Notes: generated by a model from the letters alone, not told the origin. A DNA stretch of 64,000 nucleotides from Idiomarinaceae bacterium (GCA_002685255.1 NYWU01000016.1:179043-243042); one strand, 5' to 3'. Positions 45,372 to 58,190 are shown, counted from the stretch's first letter. Numbers and translations are program-made.

Positions 45372-45758
45372 GTGACTCAGCCACTTGCTTTGGCAGGAAA
45401 AAAACTAGCACGAAAAACGGTTTTGAGTCAGTTAGTTGTGTCAGTAGGCACAGCCATTTTAGCCTTTTTAGTTGGTCAAACTGATGCTGCAATGGCAGCT
45501 TTCTTGGGTAGCCTATCAGCAATACTACCCAATGCATTGTTTGGCTGGATAGCGTTTAGATATGCGGGCGCACGAGCAAACCAACAAGTGGTAAAGAGCT
45601 TTTTTGTTGGTGAAGGCGTCAAGCTAATACTTACAGCAGTGCTGCTTAGTTTAGTTTTACTGCTTACAGATTCTAATGCATTGTGGTTATTAACCGGCTT
45701 TATTTTAGCCGTTGTTGCACAGTGGATTGCACCGATTTTGTTTTTAAAATCAACGTAA
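45372..45758 (+). CDS. atpI: ATP synthase protein I
   Basis: A small membrane protein with about four hydrophobic segments, thought to aid assembly of the c-ring. I chose GTG 45372 (VTQPLALAGKKLARKTVL, 128 residues), since AAAGG lies eight bases upstream; the frame extends to a TTG at 45354. The sequence LVVSVGTAILAFLVGQTDAAMAAFLGSLSAILPNALF is typical. It is first in the atp operon. Confidence 0.9.
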   Translation: MTQPLALAGKKLARKTVLSQLVVSVGTAILAFLVGQTDAAMAAFLGSLSAILPNALFGWIAFRYAGARANQQVVKSFFVGEGVKLILTAVLLSLVLLLTDSNALWLLTGFILAVVAQWIAPILFLKST

Positions 45759-46568
<810 letters not shown>

Positions 46569-46607
46569 GTTTTGTTTTACTTTTATTTTTTAACTTTAAT
46601 CTACTGA

Positions 46608-46880
<273 letters not shown>

Positions 46881-46917
46881 GCGCGATTCGACGGTCACCA
46901 AATAAAGGAGGTCCGTT

Positions 46918-47388
46918 GTGGATATCAACGCTACTATAATTGGACAATCGATCGCGTTCGCCGTGTTCGTGTGGTTCTGCATGAAGTTCGTGTGGCCACC
47001 GATCATCAACGCAATTGAAGAGCGTCAGAAGAAAATTGCTGATGGTCTCAATGCTGGTGAACGTGCTCAAAAAGATTTAGAGAAAGCCCAGGAAGACATC
47101 GCTGAGCAGCTTAAAGAGGCTAAACAGCAAGCGGCTGAAATCATTGAACAGGCTAAAAAGCGTGGCGCTAAAATCGTCGAAGACGAGACTCAGCGTGGAC
47201 ACGAAGAGCGCGAGAAAATCGTCGCGTCTGGTCATGAGGAAGTCGAAGCTGAACGCCATCGCGCTCGTGAAGAGTTGCGTAAGCAAGTCGCTGTACTGGC
47301 TGTTACTGGTGCTCAGAAAATTATTGAGCGTGAAATTGATGAGAACGCTCATCGCGACATCGTTGAAAAACTCGTCGCTGAACTTTAA
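46918..47388 (+). CDS. atpF: ATP synthase subunit b
   Basis: The peripheral stalk: one N-terminal membrane helix ([24 protein letters not shown]) and then a long charged coiled coil rich in Glu, Lys and Ala to the end. 156 residues, the same as E. coli. The start is GTG 46918 with a strong ribosome binding site, AAAGGAGGT, six bases before it. Confidence 0.98.
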   Translation: MDINATIIGQSIAFAVFVWFCMKFVWPPIINAIEERQKKIADGLNAGERAQKDLEKAQEDIAEQLKEAKQQAAEIIEQAKKRGAKIVEDETQRGHEEREKIVASGHEEVEAERHRAREELRKQVAVLAVTGAQKIIEREIDENAHRDIVEKLVAEL

Positions 47389-47405
47389 TCAAGGGGTTTG
47401 AGCTT

Positions 47406-47939
47406 ATGTCAGAACTGACTACTGTCGCTCGCCCCTACGCAAAAGCAGCTTTTGATTTTGCTTTGCAACAAGGAGCGCTCGATAAGTGGGCCGAGATGTT
47501 GTCTTTCGCCGCTTCAGTGGCAAAAGATGAACGTATGGCGAGCTTTTTGAGCAGCTCTGCTACCGTTGGTCGCACGAGTGAAGTGTTTATCGGAGTATGT
47601 GGTGACGCATTAACCGAACAAGCACAGAATCTTATTAAGGTAATGGCAGAAAACGAACGTTTAACTGCCCTGCCAGCGGTGTTGGAACAATTTAACGTGC
47701 TTCGTGCAGATTACGAAAAGGAAATTGTCGTAGATGTAACGGGTGCGGTCGAAATGTCGGATGCTCAGCAAGCTGAGCTTTCTAAGGCACTCGAAGCACG
47801 TTTGCAACGCAAAATTAAGCTGAACTGCAGTGTAGATGCGTCAATGATTGGCGGATTAACTATTCAAGCAGGCGATACCGTCATTGACGGTTCTCTGCGT
47901 GGCAAGCTTGAACGGCTTGCTTATGCACTGCAATCCTAA
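47406..47939 (+). CDS. atpH: ATP synthase subunit delta
   Basis: Connects the F1 head to the b-subunit stalk. The N-terminal helical domain begins [15 protein letters not shown], the family signature, and the C-terminal part contains [24 protein letters not shown]. 177 residues, as in E. coli. It lies 17 bases after atpF. Confidence 0.98.
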   Translation: MSELTTVARPYAKAAFDFALQQGALDKWAEMLSFAASVAKDERMASFLSSSATVGRTSEVFIGVCGDALTEQAQNLIKVMAENERLTALPAVLEQFNVLRADYEKEIVVDVTGAVEMSDAQQAELSKALEARLQRKIKLNCSVDASMIGGLTIQAGDTVIDGSLRGKLERLAYALQS

Positions 47940-47953
47940 TTGGGGACTTGAGC

Positions 47954-49495
47954 ATGCAACTGAATTCAAATGAAATCGCAGAACTAATCAAAGAGCGTAT
48001 TGAGAAGTTCGAAGTCACCAGCGAAGCGCGTAACGAAGGTACCATCATGTCTGTACAAGACGGTATCATTCGCGTTCACGGCCTTGCAGACTGCTTGCAA
48101 GGTGAGATGATTGAGCTTCCTGGAAATCGCTACGCTATCGCATTGAACCTTGAGCGTGACTCTGTTGGTGCGGTTGTAATGGGCCCTTATGCTGACTTGC
48201 AAGAGGGTGTAAAAGTTAAGTCTACAGGTCGTATCCTTGAAGTACCTGTGGGTAATCAACTGCTTGGACGTGTCGTTAACACGCTTGGTCAACCTATCGA
48301 CGGTAAAGGCCCTATCGAAGCAGAAGCTTACGAGCCTGTAGAGAAAATCGCACCGGGCGTTATCGATCGTCAATCTGTTGATGAGCCTGTTCAAACAGGT
48401 TACAAATCAATTGACTCGATGATCCCAGTTGGTCGTGGTCAGCGTGAGTTGATCATCGGTGACCGCCAAACAGGTAAAACTGCCCTAGCAGTCGACGCAA
48501 TCATCAACCAGAAAAACTCTGGTATCAAATGTGTTTACGTCGCAATTGGTCAGAAAAACTCAACTATCTCTGCAGTTGTTCGTAAATTAGAAGAGCATGG
48601 CGCAATGGAAAACACCATTGTTGTAGCAGCCTCTGCTTCTGAATCTGCGGCGCTTCAGTACTTGTCAGCATACTCTGGCTGTACTATGGGTGAGTTCTTC
48701 CGTGACCGCGGCGAAGACGCGTTAATTATTTATGATGATTTGTCGAAGCAAGCAGTTGCTTATCGTCAAATTTCATTGCTACTGCGTCGTCCACCAGGCC
48801 GTGAAGCATTCCCTGGTGACGTATTCTATCTACACTCGCGTCTACTTGAGCGTGCTGCTCGTGTTAACGCTGACTATGTAGAAAAGCACACCAACGGTGA
48901 AGTGAAAGGTAAAACAGGTTCTTTGACCGCATTACCTATCATTGAAACACAAGCGGGCGACGTATCTGCGTTCGTACCGACTAACGTGATTTCAATCACT
49001 GACGGTCAGATCTTCCTTGAAACTGACCTGTTCAACTCAGGTATTCGCCCAGCGGTTAACGCGGGTATCTCAGTTTCTCGTGTCGGTGGTGCTGCACAGA
49101 CTAAGATCATCAAGAAGTTGGGCGGCGGTATCCGTCTTGCCTTGGCTCAGTACCGTGAATTGGCAGCCTTTGCTCAGTTCGCATCTGACCTTGATGAGTC
49201 GACTCGTGCTCAACTTGAGCATGGTCAGCGCGTCACCGAGTTGATGAAGCAGAAGCAATATAAGCCTATGAGCGTTGCTCAAATGGCTGTATCAATTTAC
49301 GCCGTTGAGAAAGGCTTCCTGAAAGATGTGGCTATCGACAAAATCATGGATTTTGAAGAATCTCTGCAATCATTCATGGCGAGCGAATACTCTGAGCTGA
49401 TGGCTGAAATTGATAAAACCGGAAACTATAACGACGACATCGATAGCCAATTGAAAGCGGCACTTGAGAAATTCAAGCAAACGCAATCATGGTAA
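47954..49495 (+). CDS. atpA: ATP synthase subunit alpha
   Basis: The non-catalytic nucleotide-binding subunit of F1. The P-loop is GDRQTGKTA, and the F1 signature is near [20 protein letters not shown] 47954 (MQLNSNEI) gives 513 residues, identical in length to E. coli; the frame extends to a TTG at 47948, but GGGGA is spaced for the ATG. It is among the longest open frames of the operon and has strongly biased codons. Confidence 0.99.
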   Translation: MQLNSNEIAELIKERIEKFEVTSEARNEGTIMSVQDGIIRVHGLADCLQGEMIELPGNRYAIALNLERDSVGAVVMGPYADLQEGVKVKSTGRILEVPVGNQLLGRVVNTLGQPIDGKGPIEAEAYEPVEKIAPGVIDRQSVDEPVQTGYKSIDSMIPVGRGQRELIIGDRQTGKTALAVDAIINQKNSGIKCVYVAIGQKNSTISAVVRKLEEHGAMENTIVVAASASESAALQYLSAYSGCTMGEFFRDRGEDALIIYDDLSKQAVAYRQISLLLRRPPGREAFPGDVFYLHSRLLERAARVNADYVEKHTNGEVKGKTGSLTALPIIETQAGDVSAFVPTNVISITDGQIFLETDLFNSGIRPAVNAGISVSRVGGAAQTKIIKKLGGGIRLALAQYRELAAFAQFASDLDESTRAQLEHGQRVTELMKQKQYKPMSVAQMAVSIYAVEKGFLKDVAIDKIMDFEESLQSFMASEYSELMAEIDKTGNYNDDIDSQLKAALEKFKQTQSW

Positions 49496-49550
49496 TTGGC
49501 GGTGGCCGCTAATAAGCGGCCATTTGTCGTTGAGTTAAAGGAGAATCATC

Positions 49551-50417
49551 ATGGCCAGCGGTAAAGAGATAAAGACACAGATCTCGAGTATCGGTAATAC
49601 TCAGAAGATCACTAGCGCTATGGAGATGGTGGCTGCGTCAAAAATGAAAAAGGCGCAGGAGCGTATGGACGAAAGCCGTCCATATGCCGACACCATTCGC
49701 AAAGTGATTGGTCATGTCGCACGCGGAAACATTGAGTACCGTCATCCATTTATGGAAGAACGCGAAGTGAAGCGTGTGGGCTACATTGTGATTTCTACAG
49801 ACCGTGGTTTATGTGGTGGCCTTAACTCTAACGAGTTTAAAGCCGTCGTAAAACACGCAAACGAGTGGAAAGAGCAAGGCGTTGAGGCTGATTTTGCAGC
49901 TATCGGAAGCAAAGCAACCGGCTTTTTCAAACGTTTTGGTGGTAAGTTGCAAGCCCAAGTATCGGGTCTAGGTGACAAGCCAGAACTTAAAGAAATTACG
50001 GGTTCTGTCCAAATTATGTTGGACGCTTTTGAAGAAGGCAAAATCGACCGCTTGTACGTGGTGTATAACAAGTTCGTTAACACCATGACACAAGAGCCGA
50101 CCATTCACCAATTGCTGCCATTGCCGCAAGCGGAAAAGGACGAAAATGTCCAAACGGGTAGCTGGGACTACTTGTACGAGCCAAACCCTGAAAGCATTCT
50201 CGACACGCTTATTCGTCGATATGTTGAGACCCAGGTGTATCAGGGTGTTGTAGATAACTTCGCCAGTGAGCAAGCTGCTCGTATGATTGCGATGAAAGCT
50301 GCAACTGACAATGCTGAAGACCTTATTGATAAGCTTCAGCTGCAGTACAACAAAGCTCGTCAGGCAGCGATTACGCAAGAAATTTCGGAAATCGTCTCCG
50401 GCGCCGAAGCGGTATAA
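49551..50417 (+). CDS. atpG: ATP synthase subunit gamma
   Basis: The central rotating shaft. It starts [35 protein letters not shown], and the end is [34 protein letters not shown], the two halves of the coiled coil. The length of 288 residues compares with 287 in E. coli. The gap from atpA is 55 bases and ends with AAAGGAG before ATG 49551. Confidence 0.99.
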   Translation: MASGKEIKTQISSIGNTQKITSAMEMVAASKMKKAQERMDESRPYADTIRKVIGHVARGNIEYRHPFMEEREVKRVGYIVISTDRGLCGGLNSNEFKAVVKHANEWKEQGVEADFAAIGSKATGFFKRFGGKLQAQVSGLGDKPELKEITGSVQIMLDAFEEGKIDRLYVVYNKFVNTMTQEPTIHQLLPLPQAEKDENVQTGSWDYLYEPNPESILDTLIRRYVETQVYQGVVDNFASEQAARMIAMKAATDNAEDLIDKLQLQYNKARQAAITQEISEIVSGAEAV

Positions 50418-50440
50418 CGCGGCAACGGTAAAAGAATTGA

Positions 50441-51844
<1,404 letters not shown>

Positions 51845-51861
51845 CCAACTGGGAGGTTTAA

Positions 51862-52278
51862 ATGGCGACACAAACGTTAAATCTGGAAATCGTGAGTGCA
51901 GAACGTCGGTTATTTACCGGCGTTGTGCAAACGGTCCAGGTCTCGGGTAGCGAAGGTGAGTTGGGTATTTACCCAGGTCACGCGCCTTTACTGACCAAAA
52001 TCAAGCCAGGTATGGTTCGATTTGTGAGTGAGGAAGGTCAAGAAGAACTGCTGTATGTTGCCGGTGGTGTTCTTGAAGTGCAGCCAGGTCAGGTGATTGT
52101 ACTTGCTGATGTTGCCGTACGTGGTGATGAATTGGACGAGCAAGAAGCGGAAGCGGCACGCAAGCGTGCTGAAGAAGCTATTGCAGATTCAGGTTCAGAC
52201 ATGACGTATGCTGAAGCAATTGCGGAATTATCACGTGCAATGGCGCAGCTTGAGGTTATTCGTAAGCTTAGACGTTAA
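51862..52278 (+). CDS. atpC: ATP synthase subunit epsilon
   Basis: A rotor subunit that inhibits ATP hydrolysis through its C-terminal helices. The N-terminal beta sandwich starts [24 protein letters not shown] and holds [14 protein letters not shown]. The C-terminal helices are Ala/Glu-rich. 138 residues (E. coli 139). It is last in the operon and followed by a strong terminator. Confidence 0.98.
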   Translation: MATQTLNLEIVSAERRLFTGVVQTVQVSGSEGELGIYPGHAPLLTKIKPGMVRFVSEEGQEELLYVAGGVLEVQPGQVIVLADVAVRGDELDEQEAEAARKRAEEAIADSGSDMTYAEAIAELSRAMAQLEVIRKLRR

Positions 52279-52298
52279 AAATTAGCAAAAAAGCATTT

Positions 52299-52334
52299 AA
52301 AAGGCCTTGTTGTTGGTACAACAAGGCCTTTTTT
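52299..52334 (+). terminator. intrinsic terminator of the atp operon
   Basis: A perfect 15-bp stem (52299-52313 with 52318-52332, core AAGGCCTTGTTGT) with a four-base loop TGGT, followed by T's. Confidence 0.95.
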
Positions 52335-52390
52335 GTATGTAGAATATGGGCGAATTTCAACAAAAGAATAACAGTAAGGATGCATTGCTT

Positions 52391-53758
52391 ATGAAGCTTC
52401 GCGTAATCATTTTGGCAGCAGGTAAAGGAACACGGATGCGTTCGAACCTTCCAAAAGTGTTACATACGGTTGCTCACAAACCCATGGTGCAACATGTTAT
52501 TGATTGCGCCAAAGCACTTAATCCCCATGCGATTAATTTAGTTTATGGGCATGGCGGTGAGTTGCTAAAAGAAGCGATCAACGATGCATCATTGCTCTGG
52601 AATGAACAAAAGGAGCAACTGGGTACCGGTCATGCCGTGCAACAAGTCATGGGTGACCTTCAGGCCGACGAGAAAGTGGCTATTCTCTATGGTGATGTGC
52701 CGTTGTTGATGCCAGAAACACTCAACCAATTGCTTGAAGCAAGTCAACAAACCGCTCTGGGTTTGTTAACAATGAAGCTCGATAACCCCACCGGTTATGG
52801 TCGTATAATTCGGAACGACATGGGTCATGTAACGGGCATTGTTGAGCAGAAAGACGCTCGCCCTGAACAACTGCGCGTCAACGAAGTAAATACAGGGATA
52901 ATGGTTGCTTCAGGCGATGCGCTCAAGCGTTGGCTCGGCGCGTTATCTAATGACAATGCGCAAGGCGAATACTACCTAACCGATATCGTGGCAATGGCGG
53001 CAGAGGAAGGTGTTAACATTGCATCGACGCATCCAAGCGCAACTACTGAAGTTGAAGGTGCAAATAATCGCGTTCAGCTCGCATCACTCGAGCGCGCATA
53101 TCAACGGCGTATGGCTGAGCGACTGATGACCGAAGGCGTCACATTGATGGATCCGAATCGATTTGATTGTCGTGGAACGGTTAAAGTCGGAAGCGATGTC
53201 ATTATTGATGTCAACGTGGTGCTTGAGGGCGATGTTGAACTTGAAGACGGCGTTGTCATCGAACCTAATACGGTCATCAGAAACAGTCGAATTGGCAAAG
53301 GCACGCGTGTTAAAGCCAACAGTCATATTGAAGACGCGCAAATAAAAGCAGGCTGCCAAGTGGGTCCTTTTGCGCGCTTGCGACCCGGCGCTATCCTTGA
53401 GAATGGCGCACAAGTGGGTAACTTTGTTGAAATGAAAAAATCACGTTTAGGTGAGGGCTCAAAAGCCGGTCACCTAACTTATTTGGGTGATACCGAGGTT
53501 GGACGCAATGCGAACATTGGCGCCGGCACTATCACCTGCAACTATGATGGTGTTAATAAGTCTAAAACCATCATTGGCGATGGCGCGTTTATCGGTTCAA
53601 ACAGTTCATTAGTGGCACCGGTAACGATTAGCAAGGAAGCAACGGTAGGCGCTGGCTCAGTGATTACACGGGATGTAGGTGATAACGAATTGGCGGTCGC
53701 TCGTGGAAAACAGCGAAATATTGAGGGCTGGCAACGACCTCAAAAGAAGGAAAAATAA
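52391..53758 (+). CDS. glmU: bifunctional GlcN-1-P acetyltransferase / GlcNAc-1-P uridyltransferase
   Basis: Makes UDP-GlcNAc for peptidoglycan and LPS. The N-terminal uridyltransferase has [19 protein letters not shown]. The C-terminal left-handed beta-helix acetyltransferase is seen in hexapeptide repeats and in [24 protein letters not shown] and [14 protein letters not shown] chose ATG 52391 (455 residues; E. coli 456), with AAGGA about ten bases upstream, over the frame start at 52346, which lies close behind the atp terminator. glmS follows after 2 bases. Confidence 0.98.
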   Translation: MKLRVIILAAGKGTRMRSNLPKVLHTVAHKPMVQHVIDCAKALNPHAINLVYGHGGELLKEAINDASLLWNEQKEQLGTGHAVQQVMGDLQADEKVAILYGDVPLLMPETLNQLLEASQQTALGLLTMKLDNPTGYGRIIRNDMGHVTGIVEQKDARPEQLRVNEVNTGIMVASGDALKRWLGALSNDNAQGEYYLTDIVAMAAEEGVNIASTHPSATTEVEGANNRVQLASLERAYQRRMAERLMTEGVTLMDPNRFDCRGTVKVGSDVIIDVNVVLEGDVELEDGVVIEPNTVIRNSRIGKGTRVKANSHIEDAQIKAGCQVGPFARLRPGAILENGAQVGNFVEMKKSRLGEGSKAGHLTYLGDTEVGRNANIGAGTITCNYDGVNKSKTIIGDGAFIGSNSSLVAPVTISKEATVGAGSVITRDVGDNELAVARGKQRNIEGWQRPQKKEK

Positions 53759-53760
53759 TT

Positions 53761-55593
53761 ATGTGCGGTATTGTAGGAGCGACGTCTGAACGACGTGTAA
53801 GCGGAATTTTATTAGAGGGCCTGAAGCGGCTTGAGTATCGTGGTTATGATTCAGCGGGAATCGCTGTTATCGATAAGTCTCAGCACTTACAAACCATAAA
53901 ACGTACAGGTAAAGTGCAAGCGTTGGCGGACGCGATTGAAGAGACGCCAGTAGACGGAACCATCGGAATTGCACATACGCGTTGGGCGACCCATGGTGGC
54001 GTGACCGAACGCAATGCTCACCCTCACCTATCAGAGCACGAAATTGCAGTGGTGCATAACGGCATCATCGAAAACCATGAGACTTTGCGCGAGCAACTAC
54101 AAGCGTTGGGTTACGAGTTTGTAAGCCAGACTGACACCGAAGTGATTGCTCACCTTATCCATCATGAACGCAAAACTCACAACGACCTACTCGATGCGTT
54201 AAAAGCCGCTGTAAGGCAGCTTGAGGGTGCTTATGGCACTGTGGTAATGGATACAAAAGATCCTGAACGATTAGTGGTTGCGCGTTCAGGTAGCCCGCTT
54301 GTTATCGGTGTTGGCATCGGTGAAAACTTTGTGGCGTCTGACCAATTAGCGCTATTACCAGTTACCCGCAAGTTTATTTATCTCGAAGAAGGTGACGTTG
54401 CTGATATTAATCGCACCGATATCAAAATTTACGATAGCGCTGATGAGTCGGTTGAGCGCGAAGTGGTCGATTCTGATGTCAATTACGACGCAGGTGGTAA
54501 AGGTCAGTATCGCCATTTCATGTTAAAAGAAATTCATGAACAGCCTATTGCCGTTCGTAACGCACTCGAGGGCCGGTTATCTGAGAGCACGGTACTTGAC
54601 GATGCGTTCGGCGAAGGCGCAGCCGAGTTATTTAAGACGGTTGAGCATGTCCAAATCATTGCTTGTGGTACCAGTTACCATGCGGGCATGGTGGCAAAAT
54701 ACTGGCTTGAATCAATGGCAAACATCTCGTGTAATGTAGAGATAGCCTCTGAGTTCAGGTATCGCCAGTCGTTTGTGCGCCCTAACAGTCTGCTTGTGAC
54801 TATCTCGCAAAGTGGCGAAACGGCGGATACGCTCGCAGCGCTTCGTCTCTCAAAAGAAATGGGCTATCGAGGCAGTCTGACGATTTGTAACGTCGCAACC
54901 TCGTCCATGGTACGTGAATCCGATCTTGCCTTTATGACGCGTGCTGGCGCAGAAATCGGCGTCGCATCAACGAAAGCATTTACTACCCAGCTTACGGGGC
55001 TATTAATGCTCACCGTTGCGATTGGTAAGTACCGTGGCATGAACGAACAACAGCAATCCGCTATTGTAAAAGCGTTACAAACCTTACCTGCTAAACTCGA
55101 AGAAGCGGTTGAACTCGATGCCGAAATTGAAGCACTCGCGCCCGATTTTGCAAGCAAGGATCATAGTCTATTCCTTGGACGTGGTAATCAATACCCAATA
55201 GCCATGGAAGGTGCATTAAAGCTCAAGGAGATCTCGTATATTCACGCAGAAGCGTATGCAGCAGGTGAACTTAAGCATGGTCCATTAGCGTTAATCGACG
55301 AAGAAATGCCAGTTATCGTCGTTGCACCTAACAACGAGTTGCTCGAGAAGCTCAAATCCAACGTTGAAGAAGTGCGCGCTCGTGGCGGCATTATGTATGT
55401 GTTCTCTGATAAAAACGCACGCTTCACTAGTGATGACACGATGAATGTCTTAAATGTCTGTCACTGTGATGAAGTCATCGCGCCTATCGTATACACCATT
55501 CCTCTGCAGTTGTTGTCGTACTACGTGGCCATCATTAAAGGCACCGATGTCGACCAACCAAGAAACCTTGCGAAGTCAGTGACGGTTGAATAA
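53761..55593 (+). CDS. glmS: glutamine-fructose-6-phosphate aminotransferase (isomerizing)
   Basis: Makes glucosamine-6-phosphate from fructose-6-phosphate and glutamine. The Ntn glutaminase begins with the nucleophile Cys2 in [13 protein letters not shown]. Two SIS sugar-isomerase domains follow ([14 protein letters not shown] and the later [17 protein letters not shown]). 610 residues (E. coli 609). The 3' end encodes [18 protein letters not shown], the stretch recognised by Tn7 TnsD. Confidence 0.98.
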   Translation: MCGIVGATSERRVSGILLEGLKRLEYRGYDSAGIAVIDKSQHLQTIKRTGKVQALADAIEETPVDGTIGIAHTRWATHGGVTERNAHPHLSEHEIAVVHNGIIENHETLREQLQALGYEFVSQTDTEVIAHLIHHERKTHNDLLDALKAAVRQLEGAYGTVVMDTKDPERLVVARSGSPLVIGVGIGENFVASDQLALLPVTRKFIYLEEGDVADINRTDIKIYDSADESVEREVVDSDVNYDAGGKGQYRHFMLKEIHEQPIAVRNALEGRLSESTVLDDAFGEGAAELFKTVEHVQIIACGTSYHAGMVAKYWLESMANISCNVEIASEFRYRQSFVRPNSLLVTISQSGETADTLAALRLSKEMGYRGSLTICNVATSSMVRESDLAFMTRAGAEIGVASTKAFTTQLTGLLMLTVAIGKYRGMNEQQQSAIVKALQTLPAKLEEAVELDAEIEALAPDFASKDHSLFLGRGNQYPIAMEGALKLKEISYIHAEAYAAGELKHGPLALIDEEMPVIVVAPNNELLEKLKSNVEEVRARGGIMYVFSDKNARFTSDDTMNVLNVCHCDEVIAPIVYTIPLQLLSYYVAIIKGTDVDQPRNLAKSVTVE

Positions 55594-55620
55594 CCGTCAC
55601 TGCGCTTTGGTTTATGAATG
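55530..55620 (+). other. attTn7-type insertion target at the glmS 3' end
   Basis: The last ~60 bases of glmS encode the conserved C-terminus that TnsD binds, and Tn7-family elements insert about 25 bases after the stop codon. Here core chromosomal order gives way to an AT-rich accessory cassette just past this point. No Tn7 end or tns gene is visible, so this marks a target, not an element. Confidence 0.6.
55578..55601 (+). terminator. hairpin at the end of glmS
   Basis: AGTGACGGTT/AACCGTCACT is a perfect 10-bp stem with loop GAAT that includes the glmS stop codon. The following sequence is only moderately T-rich (GCGCTTTGGTTT), so terminator activity is uncertain. Confidence 0.5.
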
Positions 55621-55624
55621 TGGC

Positions 55625-55696
55625 TTAGCAATAAAGTTTCATACTTGGTGTGGTGTTACGCTCATCGTAATAGATAGCATATTCGTATTGCGGCAT
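55625..55696 (-). CDS. possible 23-residue small protein
   Basis: An ORF of 24 codons from ATG 55696 encodes MPQYEYAIYYDERNTTPSMK plus three residues. A strong Shine-Dalgarno, CAGGAG, lies nine bases upstream, unusual for a random small ORF. It is soluble, with no signal or membrane segment. It could also be the start of a decayed gene; no match is recognised. The surrounding stretch 55697-55838 has a short palindrome (GCGTCGC-TT-GCGACGC, 55790-55805) and nothing else I can name. Confidence 0.3.
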   Translation of the reverse strand: MPQYEYAIYYDERNTTPSMKLYC

Positions 55697-55838
55697 CCTG
55701 TAATTCTCCTGAAAAATCAGAGCAGTTATAACTAGAACATTCCGTTAAACTAAAACAGAGCTAGAGCTGAACTTACGAACTAAGCCCAAGCGTCGCTTGC
55801 GACGCGACAAACCGGACGCCTTAAGCGTTCCAACTTTT

Positions 55839-56006
55839 TTAGCTATTTCCCTCAGCAATGAGTTGACCAACAGTTCTCCTAGCTTGATCATCTAATCGCT
55901 TTAACAAACCAATATCGGACGTATAATTATGTCTTGATTGTTGCGTCTCGGTGGTCTTTGTTGGTTTTACCCTGTTATAGGGATTTCGTTCGCCGCTATT
56001 AATCAT
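55839..56006 (-). CDS. small overlapping ORF, 55 residues, unknown function
   Basis: ATG 56006 lies inside the last codons of the upstream lipoprotein gene (8-base overlap) and the frame runs 55 codons. The protein is hydrophilic, with a Thr/Lys/Gln-rich first half and a helical second half (TSDIGLLKRLDDQARRTVGQ). There is no signal peptide. No clear Shine-Dalgarno is present, so translation would depend on coupling. As third gene of the leftward cassette it looks genuine, but no family is recognised. Confidence 0.5.
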   Translation of the reverse strand: MINSGERNPYNRVKPTKTTETQQSRHNYTSDIGLLKRLDDQARRTVGQLIAEGNS

Positions 56007-56874
56007 CTTTAAATGAGTGAAAAGTTATATGATTTATTTTTTCTACCTTTTTTTCGCAGTAGTTAATAAGGTTTGTGTTATTTTTAAGCTCAGCTTGGAT
56101 TTTCAATGTTGCTTTTAGACGTCCTTTATTAGAAATTTCTTCTGTTTCGCTAAGGGGCTGAATTTTTTGACTTGAGATGTGTGAGTCGAAATATTCTTTA
56201 TTTAACTTTGCTTTTTGGTCTGAAAGTACACCATTACAAAATTGCAATAGGGAAGCATATTCTTCTTCACGCTCAGCAGGTAAGTTATTTAAATAAGATT
56301 TGAAAACCATTATATGATAGGTCTCATGTACGATCTTTCCCGCTGCCTCAAGGGCTTGATGAGGGAACAACTTGGGATTGCAGAAGTTTACAGGATAGAA
56401 AAATCGGTGTGTATTATCATCTGTGCTTGATTCAGTAATTGAAAAGTTTTCTTTCGGCGTAAAGTAAATCTCAATTGAGATGTCGCTGCGGGGAAGAATT
56501 TCTTTTGCAACTGTTTTACTTAAATTAAGGCTCAAGTTGGTATAACGTTCTCGGCACTGACGTTGCTCATTATGTACAAAGAATGAGATATTTCCCCACC
56601 GGGCATTGAAATTTACTAGTTTCGAAAAATCTAAATGTCTATCGAAGTCTTTAAGCGCTACATTAGTTTTGGAAGATTGAAACGCCGAAGTAGTTACGAT
56701 GTCGCCTCTATTATATTCGACGACGTGGTAAATGGTCTCGTAATTATCAGGTGTCGCAATTTTAGTAGAGGAACAACCAGTAGCCGTTAACAAAACTAGC
56801 ACTAAGATTAATTTTGTAAGTTTGATTTTTAGAAAAGATGGAGGTAAATCCCTCCATCGCATAGGTTTTAGCAT
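55999..56874 (-). CDS. putative lipoprotein with an HExxH metallopeptidase-like motif
   Basis: 291 residues. An N-terminal hydrophobic segment ends in a relaxed lipobox, TATGC, with Cys34, so it is probably a lipoprotein. At residues 183-187 is HETYH in the helix AAGKIVHETYHIMVFKS, a zincin-type motif. Acidic residues at 201-205 (EREEEY) could give a third ligand, as in gluzincins. It does not match any family I know by name. Hand counts of three sample lines give about 36% GC, clearly lower than the flanking core genes. The start overlaps the previous gene by 7 bases. Confidence 0.65.
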   Translation of the reverse strand: MLKPMRWRDLPPSFLKIKLTKLILVLVLLTATGCSSTKIATPDNYETIYHVVEYNRGDIVTTSAFQSSKTNVALKDFDRHLDFSKLVNFNARWGNISFFVHNEQRQCRERYTNLSLNLSKTVAKEILPRSDISIEIYFTPKENFSITESSTDDNTHRFFYPVNFCNPKLFPHQALEAAGKIVHETYHIMVFKSYLNNLPAEREEEYASLLQFCNGVLSDQKAKLNKEYFDSHISSQKIQPLSETEEISNKGRLKATLKIQAELKNNTNLINYCEKKVEKINHITFHSFKDD

Positions 56875-58190
56875 ATTTCGATAACCTTTGAAGGGCCTCT
56901 ACCTGGACCACAGCTTCCTAATCCGGCTACACTATAAGAAACTTGAGCTTTTACTTGAGATTGTTCTTTCCATTTAGCTGTAACCTGTCCACTATTTTCA
57001 GTTGAATTTACTGTTACAGTTTGAACTTCGGCACGGAAGCTGCCTGCAGAAAGCTGGTTATTTATTAACCAGTTTTTAACTGTTGACGGCTGACTAAATC
57101 GCGCCTTGTTATTTTTAACTTTGTTAAGATTCATTTTTAAATCCCCATCCGGCGCAGCTCTGCAGGTTGCGCCTAAAATCAATCGACGTGTTTTATCTTG
57201 CGTGCCATAGATGTATGCGCATAAATGCGGATTATCGGGATTAACATTAGCTGCAAGTGTGGGCTCTTTCTGCGTTTGTCTAATTGTTTGAGGTGTTTGA
57301 TAGCTGTTCATTGCCACAACAGCACACGGCGACACCTCTCCGCCAAAGTCCTCGAAAAGACTCAGGTTCTTGTTGCCTAGCCGTGTTAACGACTCAATAG
57401 GGTTAATCGTCAGCGAATTGCCCTCTAATGTCATGAGAAAGGTCGCTTTGGCAGAATTTTGTGGGTCCTCTGGATCGGCAAAGTTTAACGATATTGTCGA
57501 CTTATGAAGCGCCTTTCGCTTAATCAAGTAAATAGACGATTGGTTGAGAGTGCCCTTAATAAAGCGAGACTGGTTGGCTATCTTTATCGTCGCAGGTTCG
57601 CTGTTGAAGTCGGTTTTGCTGAACAATTGGGTTGCTTGTTGTTGTAACTGGTTACGTGCATCAACCGAAAAGAACGACGTTAACCCGAGATATTGAGGAT
57701 TGTTTGTGCAGACGTGGTTATTAGCTTGCGTGCTATTTGAGTTAAGCCATTGCTGGTATTCATTCGCAGCTTTAAACGAACGACTTAATTGGTCACCGAT
57801 ATGACCCAATTGTTTATCGACTTGCTTTGCATAGGCAAACAGCTGCTTCGCGAGGTAGGTTTCACTGTTCGTATATGAGGTCTCTGAAAACCTAAAGGTT
57901 TCCGGTTTAATATCGCTCTGTATTAAGTGTGTTACAGGGGCGATTACTTTGAATGCATCGTACTGAGAGGAATCCGGTCTATGTACGATGATGCGGTACT
58001 GTGAATGGATGCTTTGATGTTCTTTTTCAGGGTTTTCATTTGTATTAACAACAATCGTGTTAAAGAACCAATCACGTAGCTGATCGGTCGTGCAATCTTG
58101 GCATTGAATAAGATAAGTCGGTGTTTCAAGTGTTTTGCCGAGTGCGTTAAAGCTCGCTAAAAGCAGTCCCAGTAGAAGAATTTTGCGCAT
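56868..58190 (-). CDS. secreted protein of unknown function
   Basis: 440 residues with a signal peptide (MRKILLLGLLLASFNALG), so it is exported. The mature protein starts with a cysteine pair, QCQDC (residues 29-33), and has further scattered cysteines. The very C-terminus is SCGPGRGPSKVIEIC, ending in Cys. It is rich in Asn, Gln, Ser and Thr and has no membrane helix after the signal. The paired cysteines suggest periplasmic disulfides. It is the first gene of the leftward three-gene cassette between cdf and glmS. I recognise no family. Confidence 0.6.
   Translation of the reverse strand: MRKILLLGLLLASFNALGKTLETPTYLIQCQDCTTDQLRDWFFNTIVVNTNENPEKEHQSIHSQYRIIVHRPDSSQYDAFKVIAPVTHLIQSDIKPETFRFSETSYTNSETYLAKQLFAYAKQVDKQLGHIGDQLSRSFKAANEYQQWLNSNSTQANNHVCTNNPQYLGLTSFFSVDARNQLQQQATQLFSKTDFNSEPATIKIANQSRFIKGTLNQSSIYLIKRKALHKSTISLNFADPEDPQNSAKATFLMTLEGNSLTINPIESLTRLGNKNLSLFEDFGGEVSPCAVVAMNSYQTPQTIRQTQKEPTLAANVNPDNPHLCAYIYGTQDKTRRLILGATCRAAPDGDLKMNLNKVKNNKARFSQPSTVKNWLINNQLSAGSFRAEVQTVTVNSTENSGQVTAKWKEQSQVKAQVSYSVAGLGSCGPGRGPSKVIEIC

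Noticed and set aside
55790-55805. Integron attC-type hairpin or IS end in the glmS intergenic stretch
   Set aside because: The palindrome is only 7 bp with a two-base loop, without attC core sites (RYYYAAC/GTTRRRY) or a transposase.
55594-58190. A Tn7 or Tn7-like element at the glmS end
   Set aside because: No tnsABCDE-like protein, no end repeats, and no direct target duplication were seen; only the target and an unrelated cassette are present.
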